A stretch of 64,000 nt of DNA from positions 62,001 to 126,000 of the forward strand of contig JAVXUO010002353.1 of NCBI GenBank assembly GCA_033065855.1, written 5' to 3'. A program made the position numbers and the translations under genes. Shown here piece by piece: positions 20,512 through 33,784 of this stretch (position 1 is its first letter; every line of letters starts with the position of its first letter). This DNA comes from Escallonia rubra (lineage: Eukaryota > Streptophyta > Magnoliopsida > Escalloniales > Escalloniaceae). The notes under the pieces are model-generated. The model was not told the DNA's origin. It saw only the letters and a program-made list of their open reading frames with translations, and ran no database searches.

Positions 20512-22915
20512 TCATTGCTTCTGCACAAGATGCTCTACATCTCCAAGCTCCATTTCACCTCCTTCCCACTGTCTCTCAACTTGAAAGAGCTGTTCAATCT
20601 CTTCTAAGGACTTCCCTTTTGTTTCGGGGACGCACGTGTAGACAAAGGCAACCGAGAGAGCTGAGATCGCTGCAAAGACGAAGAACGTTCCTCCCACAGT
20701 AATCGCACGAGTTATGGAGAGGAAAGACATAGCAACCACGCCGCTACTGACCCTGCTCCCCACTGCCCCTATAGCCGATGCTTGAGCACGAAGTCTTAGA
20801 GGGAAGATTTCAGATGTCAAAACCCAACACACAGGTCCAATTCCCACTGAGAAAAAAGCTACATTACCACATACCGATAGAATTGCCAATCTGATACCAA
20901 GCGGACCATTCCCCGATACAGAAAGAGTAAAACCCAGACTGAACAGACATATAGTCATTCCAATTGTGCTCACGTAAAGCAATGGTTTTCTACCCAATCT
21001 ATCAATCAGAAATATAGCTATCAATATGAATATTGTTTTTGTAAACCCGACAGCAACAGTTGCAGCAAGAAGCTCGGTATTACTCTCGATTCCTGCATCT
21101 TTGAAGATTGTAGGGCTATAGTATACGGTTGCATCAATGCCCGTGATCTGTTGGAAACATTGGATTCCACAACCAGTAATCAGCATTCTTCGAACGCCAG
21201 GCGAAGGGTTTAGCATCTCGCGCCACACAGCTTTCTCTTCATACTTCTCAGCATTAGCATTCCCCGCAGCCAACTGTATTTCTGCTAATCTCTCCTCGAC
21301 TTCACTTTCAATCTCAGTTATTTTCAACAGCACTAGTCTTGCATCATCTATCCGGTTTTTCATTACCAACCATCTTGGAGATTCAGGAATAACAAAAAGC
21401 GCGAGCGCAATAAAAACCGAGGGGAGAATTCCCACAGCAAGCATGACCCTCCAGTTTATATGCGCCGGTAGTCCTGAAAACGCATAATTTGAGATGTAAC
21501 CGAGAAGGATGCCTAGATTTATGAAGATTTCAGGGAAGGAAGTTAATGAGCCTCTAGCAACCGCGGGTGATATCTCACAAATGTATACGGGTGCGATCAT
21601 GACCCCGAAACCTATTCCAATTCCAGCCAAAAGCCTGCCAACCATTAGTACTCCAAAAGAGGGAGCAAGAGCCATTATAGCAGCACCTGTTTGAAAGATA
21701 ATGGCTGCAAATGCCATTGTCCATTTTCTACCAATGGCATCTGATGTTTTCCCCCCAGCTAAACTACCAAAGAGTGAGATTATACTTAATATTCCAACAA
21801 GCACTTCTACTTGTACCTCGGAGATCTGCAAATCCTCTTGGATAAATAGAATGGCTCCACTCATAACACCCACATCTGTTAATTGAAAATAAAGTTGTTA
21901 AACTTTCGTTACGAACATAAGCAATCCTAGAAAAAAAGAAAGTACTTAAGAATGTCTTAGTCAATAGTATAGGTTGTGATATCATCTACATGATGATACT
22001 TGTAAAATACTTCACAGATGTCAAATGTCGATCTCCCGCATGGCTACTTGCCAACAACATTCATGTGATCGTTCGGTCCGAGTCTCTCTCTCTCTCTCTT
22101 TCAGCCTCTCTCACACACTTTTTACTTGGGGCTAGGAGGTTGGTATATTGAGTTGGACTGATTACAAAGACACAAAAACAAGCCACATTATAACAGAATG
22201 TACTCTCTCTTTGGGTGTCAACAAAGTGTTGACTCAACCACCAGTTGTTACAAATTGACCATTTACTAGTATCGATAAAAGCAACAGATTAGCTAGTTAG
22301 GCTACCTCTACAGATTTTCCAATCCAGTAAATTGTTTCGATCTTAGTCACACACATTTCCACACACAAAATTGCCCAAAAAAAAGGTAAAGTTAAGATTC
22401 GTTACTGCTAATTGTAATGGTTACTAGTCCCGGTTCGTTGTGCATTTTGGAGAACAGATTCCACAAAAAGATTGAGCATTTGAGCCTAACATAAGGGTTT
22501 TCTGATGATCAAAGTTGGATTAAGATTTTCTGGTATTCACAAAGCCTTGCACTTTTATGCCAATTCAACACAATTGCAAAAGCCAAAGTGCCTGACGTTG
22601 CCCCATAATTTTGTAAGACATAACCAAATTAAGCAGCAGATCACAGAGAGTACATGCAGAAGATCACACCAATCGAAAACAAATAACCTAAGAATATGAC
22701 TAAATTGGCATCCACAGATACATATATGATGAAACCATACCATATCCAAGAAGCACAGAATTGAATGATGCAAAGATGGCACTGGCCAAAACATATTTCC
22801 TTGTGTTGTCTGTCCTCAGTTGTTGTTGAAGATCATCACCCTCTTCTTCTATTGAATCATGATCCATCCTCCTGTACTTTTTTGTGCCACTCTTCCCATT
22901 TTCTTGGACACCCAT
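20512..22915 (-). CDS. PLT4: Polyol/monosaccharide H+ symporter, PLT4-like, two exons
   Basis: A major-facilitator sugar transporter of the plasma-membrane polyol transporter subfamily. Exon 1 is 22741-22915 and exon 2 is 20512-21875. The intron (21876-22740) has GT-AG ends and splits the GYD codon, giving 512 residues, the normal length. Visible signatures include NSVLLGYDVGVMSGAILF in TM1, DAIGRKWTM in loop 2-3, PESPRWLV after TM6, QCFQQITGIDATVYYSP in TM7, DRLGRKPLL in loop 8-9, and the C-terminal PETKGKSLEEIEQLF. The hydrophilic N-terminus (KKYRRMDHDS) and overall sequence look closest to Arabidopsis PLT4 among family members I know. The intron contains a (TC)n run at 22082-22099. No lesions seen. 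The exact substrate is not deducible. Confidence 0.95.
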
Positions 22916-24675
22916 CTCTCCCTTGTATATTCTATTCTAACACACAACATACGTTAAGGGAGAGATGCAGACAAGAAAATAGGCTGATCCTTATTGTTTA
23001 TGTATGTGGGTCTTTCTCCCCCTCGGTATATCTCTCTCTTTCCTTTATTTTTTCACAGAGAAAAAGAAGAGAGAGAAGTTTGAATCTTCAGATGAGAATT
23101 TTCATGGTTTTTCTATATTTGCTAGATCTGAGGAGAGGAAGGAGAGTGTTGGGCCGCGTGGGTCCCAGTAAACGGGGGAGTACTACGTAAGAGGGTCCGA
23201 GGTCGTTTCCTTCGGAAAGCAAATCCCATCACAGATTGCGGTACGAGGAAGGAAACTGTTCAAGGAAAGAGACACGTTTGAGCTCTTCAACGCACCCCCC
23301 CACCCCCGCCCCCTTCGGCTCCAAGTTTCAACTCTCTCACGGGAGCAGCTCATTGCTTGTATATTCGTAGTGTAACTTTTACCGGATAATATTACGTCTA
23401 GTGTAAGAGAAATTGCGTATCGATAATTATAACGTCAAGTATATTTTTTAGCGTTTTGAAACGAATTGATTCATTCCTCACACATTTATCAAGTAACTTC
23501 AACGAAATAATGCTACATTTGACGTAAGAGAAAAAACACATGTATGTATGCGCGCGATCGTGTAATAATATCATTTAATAACCACGCAATGCAAGTTTAA
23601 TTAATTGCGTGTATTAGAACTATCAACTTCGTACATACACGAAATAAAATGCAACCGAACATACAAGTAAAAAGAAGAGTAATAGTGATAAATGATTATT
23701 CCTTTTATTCAGATACCAAGACAAACAAAGAAACACATTATTTGACATAAATAAAAATAAATCCGTCTCGTACAATATCAATTCTTTTCCATTAATAAAG
23801 TTGAGGGAAAAAAGCGTGAGTAATGTGCCTCGGACTCCATCATATGCCTAAAAACAAAGTATTATTGCGAACCCCACTTCTATAAGTGCAAGCCACATTA
23901 ATTAGTATTACAAAATATTTGTCACAATCTAGTGACCCTTTTTATTCCTATATAATATATAGTTTTTAAAAACATGTTTGGAAAGTTTTCATTTCTTAAA
24001 CTATATAAAATTTTGAAATTCATTGAAATCATTCCTTAAGTCAATTTTTACAAGAATGGCATCAAATAGTAGAGATTGACAAATATTTTTTTCCTGGAAA
24101 AAGAAAAATTAAAAACCAAAACGAAACGAATAGGTTACTCTAAGACACCTGTATTTTTTTGCTAATTAATCTTAAGACTTTACAAAATACGAACAATATA
24201 TTTTTCCAAAATAGTACTCCAGGAAAGAAGGTCAAACTCTTTGTTATAAAGAAAAGTTCCCTAACTTGAGCCCGGCCCAAATTGAAACTTCACCTTACTA
24301 TAGCTTTCACAGTCCTGCCCATGTTATATTGCTAGACTATCTGAGATGCAAAAAAAAAAAAAAAAAACAGAACCTAACTTGATATGTCGCTCGGGGAAAA
24401 GTCTATTTTAATTGTGCTATGTCAGTGCGGCGTGTTTCAGCTTAGTTTACGTTTACTTGTCAGCTCTTATTTTGTGAGACTTGCATTCCGTTGTTATATT
24501 TTTGGAATATGACCCTTGCATATGTTGTATTGTTATTTCTACGGTTGATATATATTTTTATTTATAAAAAAAAACTATTTTCACATCTCAAATACTTATT
24601 TAATAAAAATTTTCTTCAATTTGAGTTGTAAAATAAACACAACATTTCATATGACGATAAGTTATGGTCACTAAA
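22916..24675. other. PLT4-like upstream region and AT-rich intergenic DNA
   Basis: The first 200-400 bases upstream of the minus-strand transporter should hold its promoter and leader; CT-rich sequence is visible at 23020-23075. A C-rich patch lies near 23296-23312. The remainder is AT-rich with an A homopolymer near 24350-24367. No gene was recognised. Confidence 0.4.
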
Positions 24676-25131
24676 TCTATACTATATATAAAGGGAAAAC
24701 ATTGTTTGGTGGTGTAACACCTTTTTGTTGTTGTGTAACTACCTATCTAGAATGGTGACAAGTGACATTTCAAGAAAATTTTTAAACTTTTCATAATTTA
24801 AACTTCATCAAAAAAAGTATAGTTAAAGTAAATTATAAAAGTTCAAACTTGATATTAAAAAATAACCTATTGCTAACTTTATCTTTATACATGTTTGGTT
24901 TTAACAATTCCAAATTCATTAAAAAAACTGTAGTTAAAATCAAATCTAAGTTTGATAAGATGAAAATATTTTGCTAACTTATTTTGTCGCACGCATGACT
25001 AACTATTTTACTAAAGTTTAAGATTCATATTATCGAATGTGACAATAAACACTTATACGTGATTTTTTTAAAAGAGAATGACATTATCAATTTTATTTTT
25101 GTACATGCATCGCATGTGTCACGATGACTCG
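24676..25131 (+). mobile_element. Probable non-autonomous Helitron, about 456 bp
   Basis: A TC start (TCTATACTATATATAAAG) follows an A. Near the other end a small hairpin ACATGC-ATC-GCATGT (25103-25117) lies about 10 bases before CTCG followed by T. This resembles the hairpin plus CTRR-T end of plant Helitrons, with CTAG changed to CTCG. An alternative end, CTAG-T, occurs at 25151. No TIRs, no TSD and no coding content, as expected for the class. Confidence 0.5.
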
Positions 25132-25437
25132 TATATTTAGTAAGTTTTTACTAGTTATGATGAAGAAGAGCGGTTAAAAATTATCGTTAAAAACGTCTGA
25201 AAAAAGTATTATTAATTATTTATATATGATAGTGATAGACTACTCTTACTACTCAGTTATATTTGTTACGTATTTTAATCTTTATATATAATAAATTAGC
25301 GACAAATTAGAACTCGAATAATCGGTATGAAAATAGGCTCCAATTTCATATGTCGGTTGTTCTCTTTTATATAATCTTCTTTCTCACCTCTCCCTCCTCT
25401 TTCGTGGTCTCTCCCGAACAACACTACAACAGCAAAC
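25132..25437 (+). promoter_or_regulatory. Promoter-proximal region and 5' leader of SF3B2
   Basis: AT-rich DNA giving way to a CT-rich leader (25378-25410) and an AACAACACTACAACAGCAAAC stretch (one base trimmed when read from 25418) just before the start codon. No other gene seen. Confidence 0.45.
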
Positions 25438-28400
25438 ATGCCAGCCGAAGTATCAAACGGCGTCGCGCCTGGCATAATCCCGTACGCAAACGGCGTCGTG
25501 ACGCCTCGGGACTCCACGGCCGCAACCGCCGGGAAGAAATCGCGAGAGAGCGAGCGCCGCCGCAGGCGGCGGAAGCAGAAGAAGAGCAACCGATCGTCAC
25601 AGTCGGCTACGGACGCAGACGACAGCGATACCGCCGCCGAAGACGGCGACGATAACGCCAAGGAGAACTCCAACCCTCAGATTGTGCGTACAGTTATCTA
25701 TTCGATCGATTTTTAGGAGTTTCAGTTTTGTGCTTTTGTTTTGTCTAGATCTATATTATCACGTGTGCGGTGGATTGGTAATTGTTTGCTTGATCTGGTG
25801 GTATGTGAGTAATTAATCGAATGAGATCGACCTGGAAGCTAATTTAGGGTTTTGTATTTATGTACATTTCTTTGACTTGTGTGGTTAATTCGTGATTTTT
25901 TGCTTGGTTTTGGGGTTTTTTTTGGGTAAACTAGTGGACTTAGATTGGTATATAGGCTACTTGTGTGAATGAGCTTGGTTTATTTAAGGGTAGAAGGATT
26001 AGGGCTTGCTAGTGACCATTTTGCCCTCCGGCTTGTGTTGTGGTGCTGTGCCATTTTGTTTTCTCTTGACATCTTTTGAGTGTTTTGATGATACACTTTG
26101 ACTTGACCCGTTTGATTTGTTTTAGTTTGACATGTGATGGTCGATTGATGCCCACTTTTTAACCGAGTTGCCAGGTGTAAAATTTCCAGAATAGTTTATT
26201 TTTTTTCAAGTATCTATGAGCGGATTCAGTCTTTCTTTCCATTTCTACCTATAGTAAAGATAGGCGGATGGAACGACATATCACAGCCATGTTATCAAAC
26301 GTTATTGCTCCCTGTGCCTGACATGTACTGATTCTGTATACTGGCCTATAGTTGAGAGCGTCTTAAAACTTGAAGCGAGCAATTATGAATACTGTCTGTA
26401 GAAGTAATGCCAAGTTTGTCTTTGTGCAAATTTGAGTGTCAATGAATACTGTCTATAGAAGGACATTACAATGCAAGATTTTCCGTTGTAGTGTCATTTT
26501 TTAGCATATTAATTTTTATTTCAAATCATCTCTATATAGTTTAAAGCTGTTTTAAACGTCTCATCGAATTCGGTACTATATGTTTGCCATGTAAGCTACT
26601 AATCTCGTTGCATAGATCTTATTATGTTTTTCTGCTTGTTTGGAAGGCTTTGGAGCAAGTTGTAGTGGAGTATGTCCCAGAAAAGGCAGATCTAGATGGT
26701 GACTTAGATGAGGAATTCAGGAAGGTCTTTGAGAAGTTTAATTTTAAAGAGAGTGCTGATTCTGAGGTAGAAACTGCTTTGTGTTGACAATCTACTGATG
26801 TCCATAACTTTGTCATTCACATGTTGATTTATTTTTTGCCTTTTAAATTCTCATAGGAGAAGGATAAGAAGGATGAGGATGCCCTAAATGCAGCCTCTAA
26901 GAAAGCCAACTCAGATTCAGAGGAGGAAGAACAGGATGTCCAACAAAAGGATAAAGGCGGGATTTCTAATAAAAAGAAAAAGGTTCTACCCTACCCTCGT
27001 ACTTTTTTGCAGTCCATGTATCATTTTTTTTTTATTCGTTATTGATGATTGTTGATGACAATTACAACCTTGATGTTCTTGTTATTTGGTCCTTCTTGGG
27101 AACTTGTAAGGCTAATAGAATTACATTTTCTTCCAGCTGCAGCGCCGAATGAAGATAGCTGAACTGAAACAGATCTCCTCAAGGCCTGACGTAGTTGAGG
27201 TAAGGTTTGCCTGTGATTGATTTCTGTATTTTCCTTGTTTTTTAGTTTATTCACACATTTCTCTCTACCGTGTCTTATAGTATTAACAGTTAATTACGCG
27301 GTTGACCACTGTACAATTAGGCAAAATTCACTTTGGTCACTGAACATCGATTTGTGTCAAAGATGCCACTAAAGTTTGAAATTTGTTTCAATCTGGCCAC
27401 TCTGTTAAATTAAGTTAATTTCAGTCCGTTTATTTAGGGGTAAAATTGTCAATTCACTGTTCACCTTCTTCCTTCTTCTTCACACACACACACACACAGT
27501 AGCTTGATACCATCATTATGGAGTGTTTGGCCTCCAAACTAAATAGCTATAAACTTCAAAAATTCCAGGAACCCATTTCTGGATGCTTGCAATTCTTGGT
27601 TCTTGTGCGCAAACAAGAACCCATTTTGAGCTTCTTGGTTGTTTTCAGGTAATTATGCCACAAAACCCTTCTTCATTAATCAACCCAAAGGCTGATTTAA
27701 CTCACCCAAAATTCAGTTAACAAGAACATTGGATCTTTCCCCGTAAAACTTGAACTTGTGCATTTGTTGAAATTTGGTCTTTGCAGGTCATGGAGAGAGA
27801 GAAAGGAGAAGCAAAGTAAAAAGTGGAAGATTATGAAGTGATTGAGCAGATTGGGATGGGTGATTCAATCTAAATTAACTTGCAAAGACCAAATTTCTCC
27901 ATATTTGAACAGATTGGATCTTTTGAAGTAGCAAATTTCAACATTAGGGTTCTTCATATTTGAGCAGAGGGTTCTTCGTAAAAAGACCAATATAGCCTTG
28001 AGTAACCTAACGAGTCAAGCTTAATTTGACTGATTGGCCAGATTGAAACAAATTTCAAAGTTTAGTGGCCACTTTGACACAAATCGATGTCAAGTGACCA
28101 AAGTGAAATTTACCTAATAGTACAATGGTCAACGCGTAGTTAACTCTATTATTAACAGACAAGTACCTTCCGCAGGCAATTGCAATTTTTTCACCTGCTC
28201 TAAATATGAAATTATTGACTTTATTGAAGATAATCGAGTCATATGCAACCTTTTGCGGGCAATTGCAATTTTTTCACCTGCCTAAATATGAAATTATTAA
28301 CTTTATCAAAGATAATCTAGTCATATGCAATTGTTTTGTGCAGTGACCTGCCAGTCTGCCATAGCATGTGAATATAGCAACTTGAGCTTGTTAATTAGAT

Positions 28401-31400
28401 AACAGTTGATTACGAGATAATTCAACCAACCATATGGCCTGAAGGATTAAAACTTGCTCTTTTCTAACTTTTGGTGATATTTTTGACTTCCGTTTTTCAT
28501 GTAAAATCTGCGATTCCTTTGCAGTCAGCCCGCCATCCCGAGCATGAGCCTCTCTCTATTGTTGTTTTAGAGTTTTTCTTGATGATCTTCTATTGATCAT
28601 TATTTCTTAATTTTTATTTGGAAGAGGTTAGGCGCTATCCAGTTCTTGTTACACAGAGAAGATACTTAGTAAAATGGAAGGATGCGGCTCAGTTTGCAGA
28701 CTGGGATATTGATTGCCCAAGAGGCGTTTTGACTAGTACTTGCATTGAGAGTAACACGTTTGCATCACCTGCACTCTGTTTAATAATTATTCTTTTCCAG
28801 CTCATTTAACAATGTGGGCTGTTTCTCATTGCCTCCTAGAAATTTAGATGTTTTTGACAATGTTGTTGCTTGGTTATTTCGTGATAATTATAGGTTCAAT
28901 CATTTGTAAGTTCTTTTATGGTGGTAGCTTGTTCTTATATTCTATCATCTATCTGGTATTTGTTGTGCATATTGATGTTGTTTGTAGTGCAAATTTTGAC
29001 ATCCTTTTTGTTACTGTTTAAGGTGTGGGATGCAACCTCAGCGGACCCTAAGTTATTGGTATATCTGAAATCATATCGAAACACTGTTCCCGTGCCAAGG
29101 CATTGGTGTCAGAAAAGGAAGTTTCTGCAGGTGAGTCACTGTCTTTAAAATAAGCACTATAAACTAAAATGCAAACGCATTATCTGTGGCTGTTCTTTTT
29201 CTTTTGTATGATAATTTGAAAAATAACAATGATGGGTATGCTCAAGTTGGGGGTTTAGGTAGTATGGGGTCGGAAGATATCGTCAATGAGGTTTGTCTTA
29301 TATGTACATATGTGGTTCTTGCAGGGGAGCGGCTGTGACAATCTTGGAGCCTGGACATGTAGGTGTTTCAAGGAGGGACCCTTGAATGGTTTCTCCATTT
29401 TTATGTGCTAGTGTGGGTTGGGATCTAGATTCTTATATGATGCCATTTGTCCTTGATTGAGCATATCTGGTTGTAGATACACTCTTACGTTCTAAATGTT
29501 GGTGATTTTTGCCGTCAAGATGCTAATTTATCTGCTTTGTATTTTCAGATCTCATGCATTGTCCATTATGCTGGGACTAATTTTTATTTCCCTGCTGAAA
29601 AATTGGGCTGATTCTGTTTTCAATCAGTTTTATATGTCAATGATTGATTGTATCTATTTGTATGCCAATATTGATGCATCTTTTGTGTTTTGAAATGTCG
29701 CAGGGGAAACGTGGTATTGAGAAGCAGCCATTTCAACTTCCTGACTTCATCGCAGCTACAGGAATTGAGAAGATCAGACAAGTATGCTCTATGTCTACTG
29801 TATTTAGTTTATCTACCCAGTTTTGACATTCTTTCTAGGTATACCCATTATATTGTTTAATAGATCATCTGAATCTGTCGCGATGCCGAGCAAATGTTTG
29901 ATATATTGTTGGAGGTTGAAGCTGATGTCATGCACTGGGGTGCATTGACTGCTTATGCATCCATTTCTTAAGAGTTAATAGCCGTGAATCATGATTTATT
30001 TGACTATATTTCAAGAGGACAAAACACTAGTAGCAATAATATGCACATATTTTGTAGAAGTGGTAATTACTAAATAGCATGCATGCTTGCTCATTGAGAG
30101 ATTCTTCCGCGTGTCTTTTAAACAAATTTGTGGACTTGCAATCTTGTGGCCTCTAAGCTTCTTAATTTGTTGGTATACTTGTACAGGCTTACATTGAAAA
30201 GGAGGACAATAAGAAGCTTAAGCAGAAGCAGCGTGAGAGGATGCAACCGAAAATGGGGAAAATGGATATTGACTATCAGGTTTCTTTAAATCCTTCATCC
30301 AGAAGTACTTTTTTTTTTGTTTTTCTGTCCGTCTTTGTCCTTTGTGGTTATTGGAGGAATATGCTTGGACGCATATTTTCTTTTTTGGTTTTGTGCTGTA
30401 TCGGTTAATCTTTTTCTCTGTTTTTCTTAGGTTCTCCATGATGCTTTCTTCAAATATCAGACTAAACCAAAGTTGACAACACATGGTGATTTGTACCACG
30501 AAGGCAAGGAATTTGAGGTACGAACAGATGCATTTTTTGGTTTCTATATATCTGAAAAAAATGTTAATAGCTAGAGATAGATTTTTTTAATCTTTTGTTC
30601 GTTATTGACTTTGCATCCCAACACCCCCAACCCCCAACTCCCAACTCCAAAAAAAAAAAAAAAAAAAAAAACCCACCCCCACTATACATATAAATAAGAT
30701 ACAGAACTTAGTAAAAGAGTAAAAAGTTGAGGATATGAGCGTGGTATTGAAGAAAGATGTAAAGTTTGCAAGGGGTTGGGTCTCAGGATGTCTTTCATAT
30801 GTTACCCAAGAGGATGCATGTGAAACGGCATCAACTTTCTCAATGGTGGTTTCAACTTTCAGGAAGATTTGCCTCTTTTTCGTTTATAGTTGTGTGAAGA
30901 CATCTTTTTTGAAGACAGGTAGTTTCAAATTAGAGCAAGATACAAGTAATATATACCTCCTGCTGCTATAAAATTTATTCTTTGAAGCATTATTTTAGTG
31001 CATTTGAACACTTGAAAGGTAAACTTCATTGCAATTGACCTTAGTTTGGTGCATACAGGTAAAGCTAAGGGAGATGAAGCCCGGAATGTTATCGCAGGAA
31101 CTTAAAGAAGCTCTTGGTATGCCAGAAGGCGCTCCTCCTCCCTGGCTCATCAATATGCAGGTTTGTTTTGTTAGGAAAGTATAGTTCACATGAGTGTTTT
31201 GCTTACTCACATGAGGAATATAATCTTATTGGTTGACAATTTGTCTTTATGGCAGAGATATGGGCCTCCACCTTCTTATCCACATCTCAAAATTCCGGGA
31301 CTGAATGCTCCTATTCCACTTGGAGCAAAATTTGGTTATCATCCTGGAGGCTGGGGCAAGCCACCTGTTGATGAAGTAGGTTTTTTGTTTTTTCCTCTTT

Positions 31401-33784
31401 GTCCAATTCCAGATATATTACTCGCATATTCTTTCCGAGGGTTGGCTTATCATCAGCTTTATACGTCTCTGACCTTTTGCTTTTGAAATTAGCATGGGCG
31501 CCCTCTGTATGGAGATGTTTTCGGCCAGCAGCCAGAACAGCCCAACTATGAGGTACATCATCTTAGACAATTATTGCTTTCTTGTTTAAGTTGCCTGTTA
31601 TTGGTTTCTCTAAGTTTTGATCAGCTGTGACACTCTTGTACCGTTCCTTTTGGAAAATCTATCAACTATAGGGCCACCTTGTCTAAATTAGTAGCCAGTA
31701 CCCACATCAACTATATTTTCGTTCCTGAAAATCGTCGTTTGTTGATAAAATAGTTGACTTGTGGTTAGACTTTTAGTGTTGATTAAGGATGGTCAGTTTT
31801 TTGAGGGAGAACACCATTGAATGGATATGTAGTAATTTTACTAATTTGCTTTAAAGGAGATGGTGCTTTGACATCACCCGATGCTTGCTTATTGTAGGAG
31901 GCAAAGCTTGGCCTGTTTTATATTTGTGTTTGAAAAGACATGTATCAGTTGCATGAGAAACTCGAAAAAGAAGAAAAAGGGTTCAACTTCTATGCAACAC
32001 ATGGACTTCTTGTACTTGCATGCCCCATCATTAGAAAGAATACTCTTCGCCTTGTGTTAACTAGCAAAGTTAAAATTAATTGGAAACTATTTATTAAGTT
32101 ATTCATCTCATTGAAGACTTGTAAAAACATCATTAGCATGCTTTGTTGTGTGATTTTTCACTTGATTTATGCTTAAAGTAGTTTGTACAGAGTCTGCTGA
32201 CTTCTTATGGTTTGTCTGGTTATTTATTCAGGAGGAGCCAATTGATAAAACTAAGCGTTGGGGTGATTTGGAGGAAGAAGAGGAAGAGGAAGAAGAAGAG
32301 GAAGAGGAAGAACCAGTTGACGAAGAGGAATTGGAAGATGGCATTAAATCAGTTGATAGCCTTTCGAGGTAAAGTACTTTGACCTTGTACTTTATGATCA
32401 ATTTTTTTCCCTCCTCCAATTCACGTAAAAAATGCCGGATATTGGAGAGTGAAGGATCTTTTCAACATCTATGGTCACACCCGTGGTTGGTGCTTGCATG
32501 CTGATCTAGCCGTAAATTTTTCCGATGCATGCAACAGATTCCGTTTGCTACATATCTATTAGTGTTCTTGAGAACTCCAGTTACTAACTCTCTCGTGTTC
32601 GTTTCGTGTTTGTTTATGCAGCACTCCTACTGGTGTTGAGACTCCAGATGTTATTGATCTACGCAAGCAGCAAAGGAAGGAACCTGAGAAGCCTCTGTAT
32701 CAAGTTAGTATATCATACCGTATCACATGAAATTTTTTGCCTTTTCAAATTTCGCTTTAGCTCATATATATATATTTTTTTATCTTTTCTTATCATCTTC
32801 AATAGGTACTTGAAGAGAAAGAAGAAAAGATTGCTCCAGGGACCTTACTTGGAACATCTCACACGTATGCTTTCTACTTATCTTGCAAATTTTCTTTTGA
32901 ATATTAAACTTAAGCAATTTTTAATGTGTATTGACATTATCCTTCCTGCAGCTATGTGATAGGTGGTGGGGGTGCACAGGAAAAGCCGGGGGCCAAAAGG
33001 GTAAGGAAACATCTTCAATATTTTCCTTCACATAGCAGATGCCAAATCTCCTTCTATATTTCTTGTTTTTGCATCATCTTTGCTGGAAATCATCTTAAAT
33101 TATCAAAAGCAAAGGGGTAAGTTTGTCAACAAGTTGCTATTTGCCCGACTTACCATCTACATAAGGGGTAACTTTGTCAACAAATTGACATGCGTATGAC
33201 TCACCATCTGCCTTTACTCCAGCATCGTGGTGTGTAGCTTTGTAAATCCATTAACTGGAAACATGACTTTTGAGCTCGGGGCAGTAGCTCCGCCATTATG
33301 ATAATAGTGCGACACCTAGGAGCTCTTACAAGATCTGTTCTGCTTTGTGCCTGGGACTGATTATATACTCTGTTTACAGGTAGATCTTCTTAAAGGCCAG
33401 AAATCAGATAGGGTTGATGTCTCCTTGCAACCTGAAGAACTGGAACTCATGGACAATGTCTTACCTGCCAAGTAAGTGGGAGATCATCTTCATTATTATC
33501 TCACTGGGAGGGGTATCTCTCTACATGGTGGTTTATATCTTTGTTTTGTTTAACAGGTACGAGGAAGCCCGAGAGGAAGAGAAGCAGCGTAGTCAGCGCG
33601 AGGATTTCAGTGATATGGTTGCCGAGGTTTGTGTTTCGTTGCCATTTTGCTTTCAGTATCTTTATGTTTTCAATTGGAGTAGGTCATGCAATGTCATAAA
33701 TTGTGTTTGCAGAATGAAAAGAAGAGGAAACGGAAGATGCAGGACAAAGATAGCAAGTCCAAGAAGAAGGATTTCAAGTTTTAG
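25438..33784 (+). CDS. SF3B2: Splicing factor 3B subunit 2 (SF3b145/SAP145), 18 exons
   Basis: A core subunit of the U2 snRNP SF3b complex that anchors U2 at the intron branch site. The coding exons I assign are 25438-25683, 26647-26766, 26857-26982, 27137-27199, 29023-29130, 29704-29781, 30187-30279, 30431-30517, 31059-31160, 31256-31375, 31493-31552, 32232-32368, 32622-32703, 32806-32864, 32952-33000, 33380-33471, 33557-33626 and 33713-33784. All introns are GT-AG and phases agree, giving 587 residues, close to the plant family length. Landmarks are the basic RESERRRRRRKQKK, RRMKIAELKQ, the DUF382 core (WDATSADPKLLVYLKSYRN, PFQLPDFIAATGIEKIRQ), the PSP region PPPWLINMQRYGPPPSYPHL, a long glutamate run in exon 12, and the C-terminal KSKKKDFKF. 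Intron 4 is enlarged by an inserted element. No lesions seen. Confidence 0.96.
27290..28149. mobile_element. Long-TIR non-autonomous element inside SF3B2 intron 4
   Basis: Inverted repeats of about 130 bp: left TTAATTACGCGGTTGACCA at 27290, and the right arm in reverse complement reads TTAACTACGCGTTGACCA. Both continue through CATCGATTTGTGTCAAAG and GAAATTTGTTTCAATCTGG. The 9-bp direct repeat TATTAACAG flanks it (27281-27289 and 28150-28158), with a few unpaired bases at the right tip, so Mutator-like is likely. The interior includes a (CA)n run near 27481-27499 and no recognised gene. It adds 860 bp to the intron without touching splice sites. Confidence 0.75.
28166..28330. repeat. Two-copy tandem duplication (83/82 bp) in SF3B2 intron 4
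   Basis: A unit starting CCTTCCGCAGGCAATTG at 28166 is followed directly by a diverged copy starting CCTTTTGCGGGCAATTG at 28249. Both end TCATATGCAA. Intronic and non-coding. Confidence 0.85.
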
